From positions 1 through 64,000 of the forward strand of contig CALUFN010000004.1 of assembly GCA_944319945.1 (NCBI GenBank): DNA of 64,000 bases. Direction: 5' to 3'. Every line of letters begins with the position of its first letter. Within the stretch, counting starts at the first letter, position 1. Made by a program: the position numbers and the translations under genes. The notes under the pieces are model-generated. The model was not told the origin of the DNA. It made no database searches and was given only the letters and a program-made list of their open reading frames with translations. Positions 11,271 to 19,226 of the stretch are shown piece by piece. The DNA is from an uncultured Prevotella sp. (lineage in GTDB: Bacteria > Bacteroidota > Bacteroidia > Bacteroidales > Bacteroidaceae).

Positions 11271-13319
11271 ATGAAACTATATAAATCATTAATAGCAGCT
11301 CTTGCCCTTACTGCGGGCATGGCCTCATGTACCGACTGGCTCGAGCAAGAACCGCCGTCGTACCTCACGCCGGAAAGCTACTTTACCGACGCTACCCAGG
11401 TACAGGCCGCCGTCGACTGGTTTTACACCGTAATGGTAACCCACGGCAACTGGAGCTACGGCGTTTACGGCAACGACAACGAAACCGACAACCAGGCTGA
11501 CTGGAACCCGGACAACAAGTACGGCACCGGCCTCTGGCAGACCTCTCTTACCAACGGCAACTGGAATTGGAACAACATCCGTAACATCAACTACCAGCTG
11601 CGCACCATCGTGGACAAGAACAACGCCGGCTCAATATCGGGCAGCCAGGCAGCCATCAACCAGTATATCGGCGAGCTTTACTTCCTGCGCTCTTACTGCT
11701 ACTTCGACATGTTGCAGAAGTGGGGCGACCTGCCCATCTACTCTTGGGCTTTGAACAACGACGAGCAGGAGCTTATCGCCCTGAGTGTGCGCAAGCCGCG
11801 CAACGAGGTGGCACGCTTCATCATCAACTCGCTCGACTCGGCCATCACCCTCATGCAGCCGCAGGGCACTTACGCCACCACTCGCATTGGGCCTGACGCC
11901 GTTAAGCTGTTCAAGTCGCGCGTGGCCTTGTACGAGGGCACGTTCCTGAAGTATTTCGCAGGCACCCCGTTCGTTCCCAACGGACCGGGATGGCCGGGCG
12001 CAGAGAAAGACTACAACGCCGGCTACCAGTATCCTACGGGTTCGGTAGAGGCAGAGTCTGACTACTTCCTCCAGGTGGCTGCCGACGCTTCTAAGGAAAT
12101 CGCCGACAAGTACATGGGAAGCCTCCGCATCAACACGGGCGTGGTGCCGCAGTCGGCTACCGACCCGTCTAACCCCTACCTCGGCATTTGGGGTACCGAA
12201 GACATGTCAGGCGTAAGCGAGGTGCTCTTGTGGCGCCAGTACAGCCGCTCTCTCGGCCAGTTGAACGACGTAGAGGTGGTCGTAAATAAGAGTAACTACG
12301 GCATCGGCCTTACCCGCGGCTTCGTAGAGAACTACCTGATGAAAGACGGCCGCCCGATTTACGACTCTCAATACGAGTACAACGACACTTCTTTGGCACT
12401 TGTACGCAAGGACCGCGACCCGCGCCTCACAGTATTCCTGAAAGAGCCGGGACAGGTTAACCTCTTCATCAATGACGACGACGCCAACATAGGCGACCAT
12501 GGCGTAAAGATAGAGCCGGTACCCACCATCGACCGCCGCGGCGACGCTGAGAACGGTTATCCTACGGGTTACGCAATCCGTAAGGGCGGCACCTTCGACG
12601 GCGCCCTGACCGACAACGGTGCATCGACCAACGCCTGCGAAGTGTTCCGCGCTACCGAGGCTCTGCTCAATTACATGGAGGCCGAATACCTGCTCAGCGG
12701 AAGCATCGACAACATCCTGCCCTACTGGCGCGCAGTGCGCACTGCAGCCGGATTCACGGGCGACGCAGTCAACCCGCAGGTTACCATCGACCACACCGAC
12801 ATGGCACAGGAAGGCAAGTGCGACTGGGGCGCTTACAGCGGCGGCCAGCTGCTCAGCGACAAGACGCTCTACAACATCCGCCGCGAGCGCCGCTGCGAGC
12901 TTATCGCCGAAGGCCTGCGCTGGATGGACCTGCAGCGTTGGCGCGCTCTCGACCAGCTCATCGCTAACCCCGTACACATCGAAGGCATACACCTCTATGC
13001 CAACGGCAACGACAACCCGATGTACAGGTGGTATTGCACCGATCCTACCGACCTGAGCACGTTCTCGATCGTTAACGACGGCTCTACCTCAGCCAACATC
13101 TCTTCGCCCGACCTGAGCGAGTATCTGCGTCCGCACGAGTATAACACCGTGCAGAACGACTTCCTCGGCGGTCTGACTTGGCACATGGCCCACTACCTGC
13201 AGCCCATGCCTATTCGCCAGATGATACTTACCGCCTCTGACTACGCTACGCCGGAGCTGAGCCCGCTGTACCAGAACCCGTACTGGCCGACCACTGCCGA
13301 CCAGCCTGCAGAGCAGTAA
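11271..13319 (+). CDS. SusD/RagB-family surface glycan-binding lipoprotein
   Basis: Encodes 682 residues. The N-terminus MKLYKSLIAALALTAGMASCTDWLEQEPPSY holds a lipobox (GMASC) for lipidation at Cys20, and DWLEQEPP and YFTDATQVQAAVDWFY are SusD-like. TPR-type helices (about 90-230) carry YIGELYFLRSYCYFDMLQKWGDLP, the typical SusD hallmark. The C-terminal RRERRCELIAEGLRWMDLQRW is the other diagnostic block. It sits on the cell surface and binds the glycan with the upstream SusC. At 682 residues it is longer than most SusD proteins (500-600), with extra sequence around 280-420. Confidence 0.95.
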   Translation: MKLYKSLIAALALTAGMASCTDWLEQEPPSYLTPESYFTDATQVQAAVDWFYTVMVTHGNWSYGVYGNDNETDNQADWNPDNKYGTGLWQTSLTNGNWNWNNIRNINYQLRTIVDKNNAGSISGSQAAINQYIGELYFLRSYCYFDMLQKWGDLPIYSWALNNDEQELIALSVRKPRNEVARFIINSLDSAITLMQPQGTYATTRIGPDAVKLFKSRVALYEGTFLKYFAGTPFVPNGPGWPGAEKDYNAGYQYPTGSVEAESDYFLQVAADASKEIADKYMGSLRINTGVVPQSATDPSNPYLGIWGTEDMSGVSEVLLWRQYSRSLGQLNDVEVVVNKSNYGIGLTRGFVENYLMKDGRPIYDSQYEYNDTSLALVRKDRDPRLTVFLKEPGQVNLFINDDDANIGDHGVKIEPVPTIDRRGDAENGYPTGYAIRKGGTFDGALTDNGASTNACEVFRATEALLNYMEAEYLLSGSIDNILPYWRAVRTAAGFTGDAVNPQVTIDHTDMAQEGKCDWGAYSGGQLLSDKTLYNIRRERRCELIAEGLRWMDLQRWRALDQLIANPVHIEGIHLYANGNDNPMYRWYCTDPTDLSTFSIVNDGSTSANISSPDLSEYLRPHEYNTVQNDFLGGLTWHMAHYLQPMPIRQMILTASDYATPELSPLYQNPYWPTTADQPAEQ

Positions 13320-13366
13320 TCGAGATAAATCATAGGCACAATATAGAGAGAACAAAATCATGAGCG

Positions 13367-13403
13367 GGGACTGTCCGGGGACTTATGAGCCCCGGGGAGT
13401 CCC
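13367..13403 (+). terminator. Hairpin between susD and the GH16 gene
   Basis: GGGACT 13367-13372 pairs with AGTCCC 13398-13403, and CCGGGG 13375-13380 with CCCCGG 13390-13395. Only TTTAATC follows, so it may be a partial terminator or a processing site that lowers enzyme expression relative to susCD. Confidence 0.55.
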
Positions 13404-13429
13404 TTTAATCTTATCAGGCGATCAGACTA

Positions 13430-14293
13430 ATGAGACAAATGAGAAAGTTAGCTTTATCCTTACTTCTTGCCGCGACCTGCCCCGCGCTGGCCGGCGACGG
13501 CGGCGACGGGTGGCGGCTGGTGTGGAGCGACGAGTTCGACACCGACGGCGCGCCCAACGAGATAGTGTGGAACTATGAGCAGGGCTTCGTGCGCAACGAG
13601 GAAGACCAGTGGTACCAGCCGGCCAACGCCCGCTGCAAGGACGGTCTGCTCGTGATAGAGGCGCGCAAGGAGCGGCGGCCCAACCCTCTCTACGAGGCCG
13701 GCAGCAAGGACTGGCGCCGCAGCCGCGAATACATAGACTACACGGCGGCGTCGATCAACACGGCGCGCAAGGTGGAGTTTCTCTACGGCCGCCTGGAGGT
13801 GAGGGCCCGCATACCTGTGGGCGGCGGTGCCTGGCCGGCCATATGGACGCTGGGCTCGGGGCTCGACTGGCCCTCGTGCGGCGAGATAGACGTGATGGAG
13901 TGTTACCCCGTGGAGGGCGAGCCGTCGCTCTTGGCCAACGCCGCGTGGGGCAGCGACCGGCCGTACAACGCCGTGTGGGACAGCAGCCATAAGCCCGTGG
14001 CCGACTTCGTTAAGGCCGACGCTGACTGGGCGTCGAAGTTCCACGTGTGGCGCATGGACTGGGACGAGAGCGCCATACGCCTCTACGTGGACGGCCTGCT
14101 GCTTAACACCGTCGAGCTGAAGAAGACCGTGAACGGCAAGGCTGAGGGCCAGGGCGTGAACCCCTTCACCCGGCCGCAGTACATACTGCTCAACCTGGCC
14201 ATCGGCGGAATGAACGGCGGCGATATAGACGACTCGATGATGCCGATGAAATATGAGATAGATTACGTGAGAGTTTACCAAAAAAAACAATGA
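13430..14293 (+). CDS. Glycoside hydrolase family 16 endo-glycanase (laminarinase or beta-1,3-galactanase type), secreted
   Basis: Encodes 287 residues with signal peptide RKLALSLLLAATCPALAG (start at 13430 or at the second ATG 13439). The GH16 concanavalin-like fold is seen from LVWSDEFD (about 32) to VRVYQKK at the end. The catalytic motif GEIDVMECYP gives nucleophile Glu152, Asp154 and acid/base Glu157; GGGAWPAIWTLG and GGMNGGDIDDS are conserved parts. It would cleave internal beta-1,3 bonds of glucan or galactan. It lies downstream of susD and overlaps the next GH43 gene by 4 nt, so the two are probably translationally coupled. With GH43 as neighbour, beta-1,3-galactan is plausible. Confidence 0.92.
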   Translation: MRQMRKLALSLLLAATCPALAGDGGDGWRLVWSDEFDTDGAPNEIVWNYEQGFVRNEEDQWYQPANARCKDGLLVIEARKERRPNPLYEAGSKDWRRSREYIDYTAASINTARKVEFLYGRLEVRARIPVGGGAWPAIWTLGSGLDWPSCGEIDVMECYPVEGEPSLLANAAWGSDRPYNAVWDSSHKPVADFVKADADWASKFHVWRMDWDESAIRLYVDGLLLNTVELKKTVNGKAEGQGVNPFTRPQYILLNLAIGGMNGGDIDDSMMPMKYEIDYVRVYQKKQ

Positions 14294-15432
14294 CAATGAA
14301 AAGACTGATTACTTCGGCCCTGCTTGTGTGCGCCCTTGCGCTGCCGCAGACAATCATGGCCGACATCAAGCCGGGCCAGATATGGCCCGACGACCGCGGC
14401 GTACACGTCAACGCGCACGGCGGCGGACTGCTGAAAAGCGGAAACACGTTTTACTGGTTCGGCGAACACAAGTCAGACACTACCAGCTCGGCAATGGTAG
14501 GCGTGACCTGTTACTCGTCTGAAGACCTCGAACACTGGACTTACCGGGGCGTGGCCCTGGCCGTGACCGACGAGAAGGGCAGCGACATAGAGCGCGGATG
14601 CATACTGGAGAGGCCGAAGGTGGTGTACTGCGAGAAGACGGGCAAGTACGTCATGTGGTTCCACCTCGAGCTGAAAGGGCAGGGCTACGCCGCCGCACGC
14701 TACGGCGTGGCAGTGGCCGACAAGGCCGAAGGGCCTTACCGCTTCATCCGCTCGGGCCGCGTGTGCCCCGGCGTATGGCCCGAGAATCTTGCCAATCCCG
14801 ACACCGCCGCGCTGACGGCCGCCATGAACCGCAAGCCCGAATTAGAGTGGTGGACGCCCGAGTGGATGGACTACGTGAAGAAGGGCATGTTCACCTGGCG
14901 CGACTTCAAGGGCGGACAGATGGCCCGCGACCAGACCGTCTACGTAGACGACGACGGCAAGGCTTACCACGTGTTCTCGTCGGAGGAGAACCTTACGCTC
15001 ATCATAGCCGAGCTTACCGACGACTATACGGCGCACACGGGCCGCTACGTGCGCGTGGCCCCGGGCGGACAAAACGAGGCTCCGGCCCTGATGAAGCGCA
15101 ACGGCACGTACTGGATGATAACCAGCGGATGCACGGGCTGGGCGCCCAACAAGGCGCGCATGTTCAAGGCCGAGAGCATCTGGGGACCGTGGGAGCAGCT
15201 GCCCAACCCCTGCGTAGGCCCGAATGCCGACCTGACTTTCGGCGGACAGAGCACGTACATACAGCAGCTGGGTGACGAATACATGTTCATGGCCGACATC
15301 TGGCGGCCCGAACACCCGAGCGACGCCCGCTACATCTGGCTGCCGATAACGTTTAAGGCCGACGGCACGCCCGTGGTGGAGTGGCAAGACTCGTGGAGCC
15401 CGAAGGCGATGCTTGAAAAGGTGAAAAAGTGA
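14290..15432 (+). CDS. Glycoside hydrolase family 43 enzyme, exo-beta-1,3-galactanase-like, secreted
   Basis: Encodes 380 residues. Signal peptide MKRLITSALLVCALALPQTIMA (start 14290, overlapping the GH16 stop as ATGA; ATG 14296 is an alternative). The five-bladed propeller begins with VHVNAHGGGLLKSGNTFYWFGEH. Its blades show GVTCYSSEDLEHW, GCILERPKVVY and ARDQTVYVDDDGKAYHVFS. The form of the first blade and ILERPKV is close to GH43 subfamilies 24 and 34, which include exo-beta-1,3-galactanases; the subfamily is inferred from memory of these motifs. It would work on chains opened by the GH16 enzyme. A strong terminator follows at 15454-15500, so this closes the locus. Confidence 0.85.
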   Translation: MTMKRLITSALLVCALALPQTIMADIKPGQIWPDDRGVHVNAHGGGLLKSGNTFYWFGEHKSDTTSSAMVGVTCYSSEDLEHWTYRGVALAVTDEKGSDIERGCILERPKVVYCEKTGKYVMWFHLELKGQGYAAARYGVAVADKAEGPYRFIRSGRVCPGVWPENLANPDTAALTAAMNRKPELEWWTPEWMDYVKKGMFTWRDFKGGQMARDQTVYVDDDGKAYHVFSSEENLTLIIAELTDDYTAHTGRYVRVAPGGQNEAPALMKRNGTYWMITSGCTGWAPNKARMFKAESIWGPWEQLPNPCVGPNADLTFGGQSTYIQQLGDEYMFMADIWRPEHPSDARYIWLPITFKADGTPVVEWQDSWSPKAMLEKVKK

Positions 15433-15453
15433 AAAGGTGAAAGGATTGTGTAG

Positions 15454-15500
15454 GGCGTCACGGTTGCCGACGGGTTTCGGCAGTCGTGACGCCTATTTTT
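15454..15500 (+). terminator. Terminator of the susC-susD-GH16-GH43 locus
   Basis: GGCGTCACG 15454-15462 pairs with CGTGACGCC 15485-15493, with an inner stem TGCCGA 15465-15470 and TCGGCA 15477-15482, followed by TATTTTTG. Confidence 0.85.
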
Positions 15501-15544
15501 GTAACGTATTGATTATCATAACGTTGCGCTTTGTATTTTTACAT

Positions 15545-15571
15545 GCGGCATTTCGGGGCGCGAAATGCCGC
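15545..15571. repeat. GC-rich palindrome
   Basis: GCGGCATTTCG 15545-15555 pairs with CGAAATGCCGC 15561-15571 around a 5-nt loop. There is no T tract, so it is probably a palindromic repeat of the GCCGCCTTTCGG family rather than a terminator. Confidence 0.6.
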
Positions 15572-15600
15572 AGATAGGGCGACGAAAAACAAGGTTTTTA

Positions 15601-15730
15601 AAGGTGAAAAGGTGAAAAGGTGAAAGGGTGAGAAAGCGGCAAGGCATACGGCTTTAACTTCTTAGCGGGCAGAGCGAGCGATAACTTCTTTAAATTCTCT
15701 AAATTCTTTCTTTAAATTCTTTAACTTCTT
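15601..15730. repeat. Composite repeat: GGTGAAAA units plus GCATACGGCTTTAACTTC block
   Basis: Tandem GGTGAAAA units lead into GGTGAGAAAGC, then the GCATACGGC, TTTAACTTCTTAGCG and GCAGAGCGAGCGATAAC blocks at about 15641-15688. A nearly identical copy, with only a few differences, is at about 43950-44020 before the DPP4-like gene. This is a dispersed intergenic element, not a gene. Confidence 0.75.
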
Positions 15731-15734
15731 TAAC

Positions 15735-15765
15735 TTTGCCGTATCGCTGATAATGCGTATCTTTG
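15735..15765 (+). promoter_or_regulatory. Promoter of the tracrRNA gene
   Basis: A textbook Bacteroidota promoter: -33 box TTTG at 15735-15738, a 19-nt spacer, and -7 box TATCTTTG at 15758-15765. The predicted transcript start is about 15770-15772, exactly where the anti-repeat begins. Confidence 0.85.
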
Positions 15766-15770
15766 TGGCA

Positions 15771-15856
15771 GAATTTTAAGCAAATCACAATAAGGATTAT
15801 TCCGTTGTGAAAACATCAGGTCTGCCCGTCGTCCTTTAACGGCGGGCTCTTTTTTT
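15771..15856 (+). ncRNA. tracrRNA for the type II-C CRISPR-Cas9 system, encoded far from the cas locus
   Basis: The anti-repeat at 15771-15790 is complementary to repeat positions 2-22 of the array at 50641-51606: 13 contiguous pairs (repeat 2-14), one bulged repeat base (15), then 7 more pairs (16-22), plus a possible G-U wobble at 15791. Next is a nexus-like hairpin (GGA 15794-15796 with TCC 15801-15803) and a single-stranded GTGAAAACATCAGG. An 8-bp terminator stem follows (15824-15831 with 15840-15847), ending in seven T at 15850-15856. The AAGGATTATTCCGTTGTG core agrees with Bacteroidota type II-C tracrRNAs as I recall them. It should pair with crRNA and load Cas9. No anti-repeat was found by eye near cas9, cas1, cas2 or the array. 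Length is about 86 nt. Confidence 0.88.
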
Positions 15857-15862
15857 CATGTA

Positions 15863-17143
15863 ATGCAAAATAAGACGAATAAGACAATGACCGCACACAC
15901 CATAGACGACTACGAGATAATGGCCCCCGTGGGCAGCCGCGAGAGCCTCGCCGCCGCCATTCAGGCCGGCGCGGGGTCAGTGTATTTCGGCGTGGGCAGG
16001 CTCAACATGAGAGCCCACTCGGCTAACACCTTCACCACCGACGACCTGCGCGAGATAGCCGCCACGTGCGCCGAGCACGGCATAAAGACATACCTGACGG
16101 TGAACACCATAATCTACGACGCCGACCTTGAGGACATGCGCCTGATAGTCAACGCCGCCCGCGAGGCCGGCATATCGGCCGTGATAGCGTCTGACATGGC
16201 CGTCATAGCCTATTGCCGCAGCGTGGGCATGGAGGTGCACCTCTCGACGCAGCTCAACATCAGCAACATAGAGGCGCTGAAGTTCTACGCCCAGTTTGCC
16301 GACGTGGCCGTGCTGGCCCGCGAACTTACGATGGACCAGGTGGCCGAGATACACCGCCAAGTGGAGGAGCAAGACGTGTGCGGCCCGCAGGGGCGCAGGA
16401 TACGCCTTGAGATGTTCTGCCACGGCGCGCTGTGCATGGCCGTGAGCGGCAAGTGCTACCTGAGCCTCGACAACGCCGGGCGCTCGGCCAACCGCGGCGA
16501 GTGCATGCAGCTGTGCCGCAGGTCGTACACGGTGACCGACGACGAGACGGGCACGCAGCTCGAGATAGACAACAAGTACATAATGAGCCCGAAGGACCTG
16601 AAGACCGTGCGCTTCATCGACCGCATGATGCGGGCCGGCGTGAGCGTGTTCAAGATAGAGGGCAGGGCCCGCGGGCCTGAGTACGTATATACGGTGGTAA
16701 GGTGCTACAAGGAAGCCATAGCCGCCGTGCTCGACGGCACGTTCACCGAGGCCAGGAAGGACGAGTGGGACGCAAGGTTGGCCACCGTCTTCAACCGCGG
16801 CTTTTGGGACGGATACTACCAGGGCCAAAGGCTCGGCGAGTGGAACAAGGCCTACGGCTCGGCCGCGACCGAGCGCAAGGTCTACGTAGGCCGCGGCGTG
16901 AAGTACTTCTCGCGGTTGGGCGTGGCCGAGTTCACGTGCGAGGCCGCCGAGTTCTCCGTCGGCGACAAGATGCTTGTCACCGGTCCTACCACGGGCGTGA
17001 TGTACGTCACCGTCGACGAGATTCATGACGACATCCACGCCGTCAATACGGCGCAGAAGGGCACCCGCGTGGCCTTCAAGGTGCCCGGCAAGGTGAGGCC
17101 GAGCGACAAGCTGTTTAAGATAGAAAGGGTGGTAAAGGAGTAA
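15863..17143 (+). CDS. Peptidase U32 family protein (TrhP/YegQ/RlhA-like)
   Basis: Encodes 426 residues. U32 proteins of this type support tRNA or rRNA base hydroxylation or act as collagenase-like peptidases; which applies here is unknown. The family pattern is strong: IMAPVGSRESLAAAIQAGAGSVYFG near the N-terminus and TYLTVNTIIYDADL. A cysteine-rich signature follows (MFCHGALCMAVSGKCYLS, GECMQLCRR), as in the U32 metal or cluster site, then KIEGRARGPEYV. The start at 15863 is only 6 nt past the tracrRNA T tract; ATG 15887 (MTAHTIDDYEIMAPVG) gives a more typical N-terminus and may be the true start. No separate promoter is seen, so it may depend on read-through from the tracrRNA promoter. Confidence 0.9.
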   Translation: MQNKTNKTMTAHTIDDYEIMAPVGSRESLAAAIQAGAGSVYFGVGRLNMRAHSANTFTTDDLREIAATCAEHGIKTYLTVNTIIYDADLEDMRLIVNAAREAGISAVIASDMAVIAYCRSVGMEVHLSTQLNISNIEALKFYAQFADVAVLARELTMDQVAEIHRQVEEQDVCGPQGRRIRLEMFCHGALCMAVSGKCYLSLDNAGRSANRGECMQLCRRSYTVTDDETGTQLEIDNKYIMSPKDLKTVRFIDRMMRAGVSVFKIEGRARGPEYVYTVVRCYKEAIAAVLDGTFTEARKDEWDARLATVFNRGFWDGYYQGQRLGEWNKAYGSAATERKVYVGRGVKYFSRLGVAEFTCEAAEFSVGDKMLVTGPTTGVMYVTVDEIHDDIHAVNTAQKGTRVAFKVPGKVRPSDKLFKIERVVKE

Positions 17144-17292
17144 GGAGGACGTCTGAAGGCGAACGTCCGCATCTTGCCGAACGGGGCGGTCGTCAGAAAC
17201 TTGCGTGGTTAATGCGGCATCAGGCGCGAAAATATTTGCCATGGTGTCTGCACACTTGTTCGTTTGCAAATGATTTTTTAACATTCAAAACC

Positions 17293-17322
17293 TTGACTTA
17301 CCGTTTAAAACGATTATTTTTG
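17293..17322 (+). promoter_or_regulatory. Promoter of the BcgI-like R-M operon
   Basis: TTG at 17293-17295, a 19-nt spacer, then -7 box TATTTTTG at 17315-17322. The ATG at 17361 follows 38 nt later. The rest of the gap 17144-17292 shows no gene. Confidence 0.7.
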
Positions 17323-17360
17323 CAAATAATTCATGTTTTGGTAACAAAATAACAGTATTT

Positions 17361-19226
17361 ATGTCTAACGAGGCTAAAACGATGAACATATTCCGCGGAC
17401 TTCTCCGTGAAGCCGGATATTATGACAACCCCGACATAACCGTAGAGGAGCAGAAATCAGACAATAAGAAAATCCAGAAATTGCTGAAAAACGCTTCCAA
17501 ATCGGGTATGGGAAAGGGTTATCCCGACTTTATCATCACCTCTGCACGTGACACCAGTCTTGTGATTGTCGTAGAATGTAAAGCCGAGATTTCCAAGCAC
17601 GTATCGGCAACGCAAGACAGCTTCAAGGATTACGCCGTAGACGGAGCATTGCTTTACGCTTCGTTTTTGGCGAAGGAATACGACGTTGTGGCCATCGGAT
17701 TTAGCGGTGAAGACAAAAGCCTTGTATCATTGTCTCATTATATTCAAATATGCAAGACGACAAAGGCCCATGAATATTTCGGTGAAAAAATTCTTACATT
17801 CGCCAATTATGCGGAAGGCCTGAAATCAAGCATATATAAATTCAACCAAGACTATAACGAACTTATCGGCTATACCAAGGAACTGAACCAAGAATTACAT
17901 GAACGGAAAATAAAGGAATCGAAACGCGCCCTGCTGATAAGCGGAATATTGATGGCGTTGAGAAACGAGCGTTTCAAGGCTGAATACAAAAATTATGGCG
18001 ATACGAAAGCGTTGGTTGGCAATTTGTATGGTGCAATCTGCGCAGAACTTGACAATTCTGACGTGCCTGAACGTAACAAGGAAGCGCTGAAGAAGGGCTA
18101 CGACTTCATAACCACCAATTCGGGCATCAACAACGCCAAAGACGGCAAAGCGTTTTTGGTAAATCTGATAACGGAAGCTGACGAAAGGATAAACAGGTTT
18201 ATGGTGACACACAAGTACATCGACACTGTAAGCCAGTTTTATGTGGAGTTTTTGCGTTACGCCAATAACGACAAGGGGCTTGGCATCGTGCTTACCCCGC
18301 CGCACATAACACAACTGTTCGTCGAGCTGGCCGGAATCAACAAGGACAGCATTGTCATTGACAACTGTGCAGGCACGGGCGGATTTCTTGTCAGCGCTAT
18401 GAAAAAGATGCTTGAGGACGCCAAAGGAGACATTGCCAAAGAAGCTGACATAAAAAGAAACCAACTGTTGGGCATCGAATTTGACGACGAAATATACACG
18501 TTGCTTATCTCAAACATGATCATCCACCGCGACGGGCGTACCAATATAACTCTCGGGGACTGTTTCAAACAATCCCCCGACGACATAAAAAGCAAGTTCC
18601 ACCCGAACGTAGGGCTGCTGAACCCTCCGTACAAAAACAAAGGAAAAGGCACGGAGGAACTTGAATTCGTGCTCAACAACCTTTCCATGCTTGAACGCGG
18701 CGGCAAATGCGTAGCCATAATGCCTATCAGCTGCGTCAACGACGTCAAGGGAGCTTCATGCACGTTAAAGCGCAAAATCCTTGAAAACAACACACTTGAA
18801 GCCGTGTTGTCGCTGCCCGAGGAGCTTTTCGTCAACTCGAAGGTAAACACCGTGACGTGCGCCGTAGTCATAACGGCCGGCATCCCGCACCCCGAAGGAA
18901 AGAAGACATGGTTCGGATATTGTCGCAACGACGGGTTTGTAAAGAAAAAGAACGTCGGAAGGATTGACGCCAACCACACTTGGGACGAAATAAAGAGAAT
19001 GTGGGTTAACGCATATGTCAACCGCGAGGTTATAAAGAATTTCAGCGTGATGCAGGAAGTCACGGCGGATATGGAGTGGTGTGCCGAGGCATACCTCACC
19101 GCCGACTACGACGACATAACGTTGTCGGATTTCGAGGAAACGGTGAAAAATTACATATTGTTCAACCTGAAATGCAACGAATCCCCTAACGAGGATTTTG
19201 ACGAAGCGGAGGAGGACGAAATATGA
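17361..19226 (+). CDS. BcgI-like type IIB restriction-modification subunit A (nuclease plus N6-adenine methyltransferase)
   Basis: Encodes 621 residues. The N-terminal nuclease domain has YPDF (Asp56) and VVECKAE (Glu72, Lys74), a PD-(D/E)XK site. After a helical region (about 200-310) comes an HsdM-like methyltransferase: TPPHITQLFVEL, SAM motif I DNCAGTGGF (about 334-342) and catalytic NPPY (about 421). Nuclease and methylase in one chain, followed by a separate specificity protein, is the BcgI arrangement, whose members cut on both sides of the site. The stop overlaps the next gene as ATGA. It is more AT-rich than its neighbours (codons such as AAA, ATA, TTG), suggesting acquisition by transfer. 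Confidence 0.85.
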   Translation: MSNEAKTMNIFRGLLREAGYYDNPDITVEEQKSDNKKIQKLLKNASKSGMGKGYPDFIITSARDTSLVIVVECKAEISKHVSATQDSFKDYAVDGALLYASFLAKEYDVVAIGFSGEDKSLVSLSHYIQICKTTKAHEYFGEKILTFANYAEGLKSSIYKFNQDYNELIGYTKELNQELHERKIKESKRALLISGILMALRNERFKAEYKNYGDTKALVGNLYGAICAELDNSDVPERNKEALKKGYDFITTNSGINNAKDGKAFLVNLITEADERINRFMVTHKYIDTVSQFYVEFLRYANNDKGLGIVLTPPHITQLFVELAGINKDSIVIDNCAGTGGFLVSAMKKMLEDAKGDIAKEADIKRNQLLGIEFDDEIYTLLISNMIIHRDGRTNITLGDCFKQSPDDIKSKFHPNVGLLNPPYKNKGKGTEELEFVLNNLSMLERGGKCVAIMPISCVNDVKGASCTLKRKILENNTLEAVLSLPEELFVNSKVNTVTCAVVITAGIPHPEGKKTWFGYCRNDGFVKKKNVGRIDANHTWDEIKRMWVNAYVNREVIKNFSVMQEVTADMEWCAEAYLTADYDDITLSDFEETVKNYILFNLKCNESPNEDFDEAEEDEI

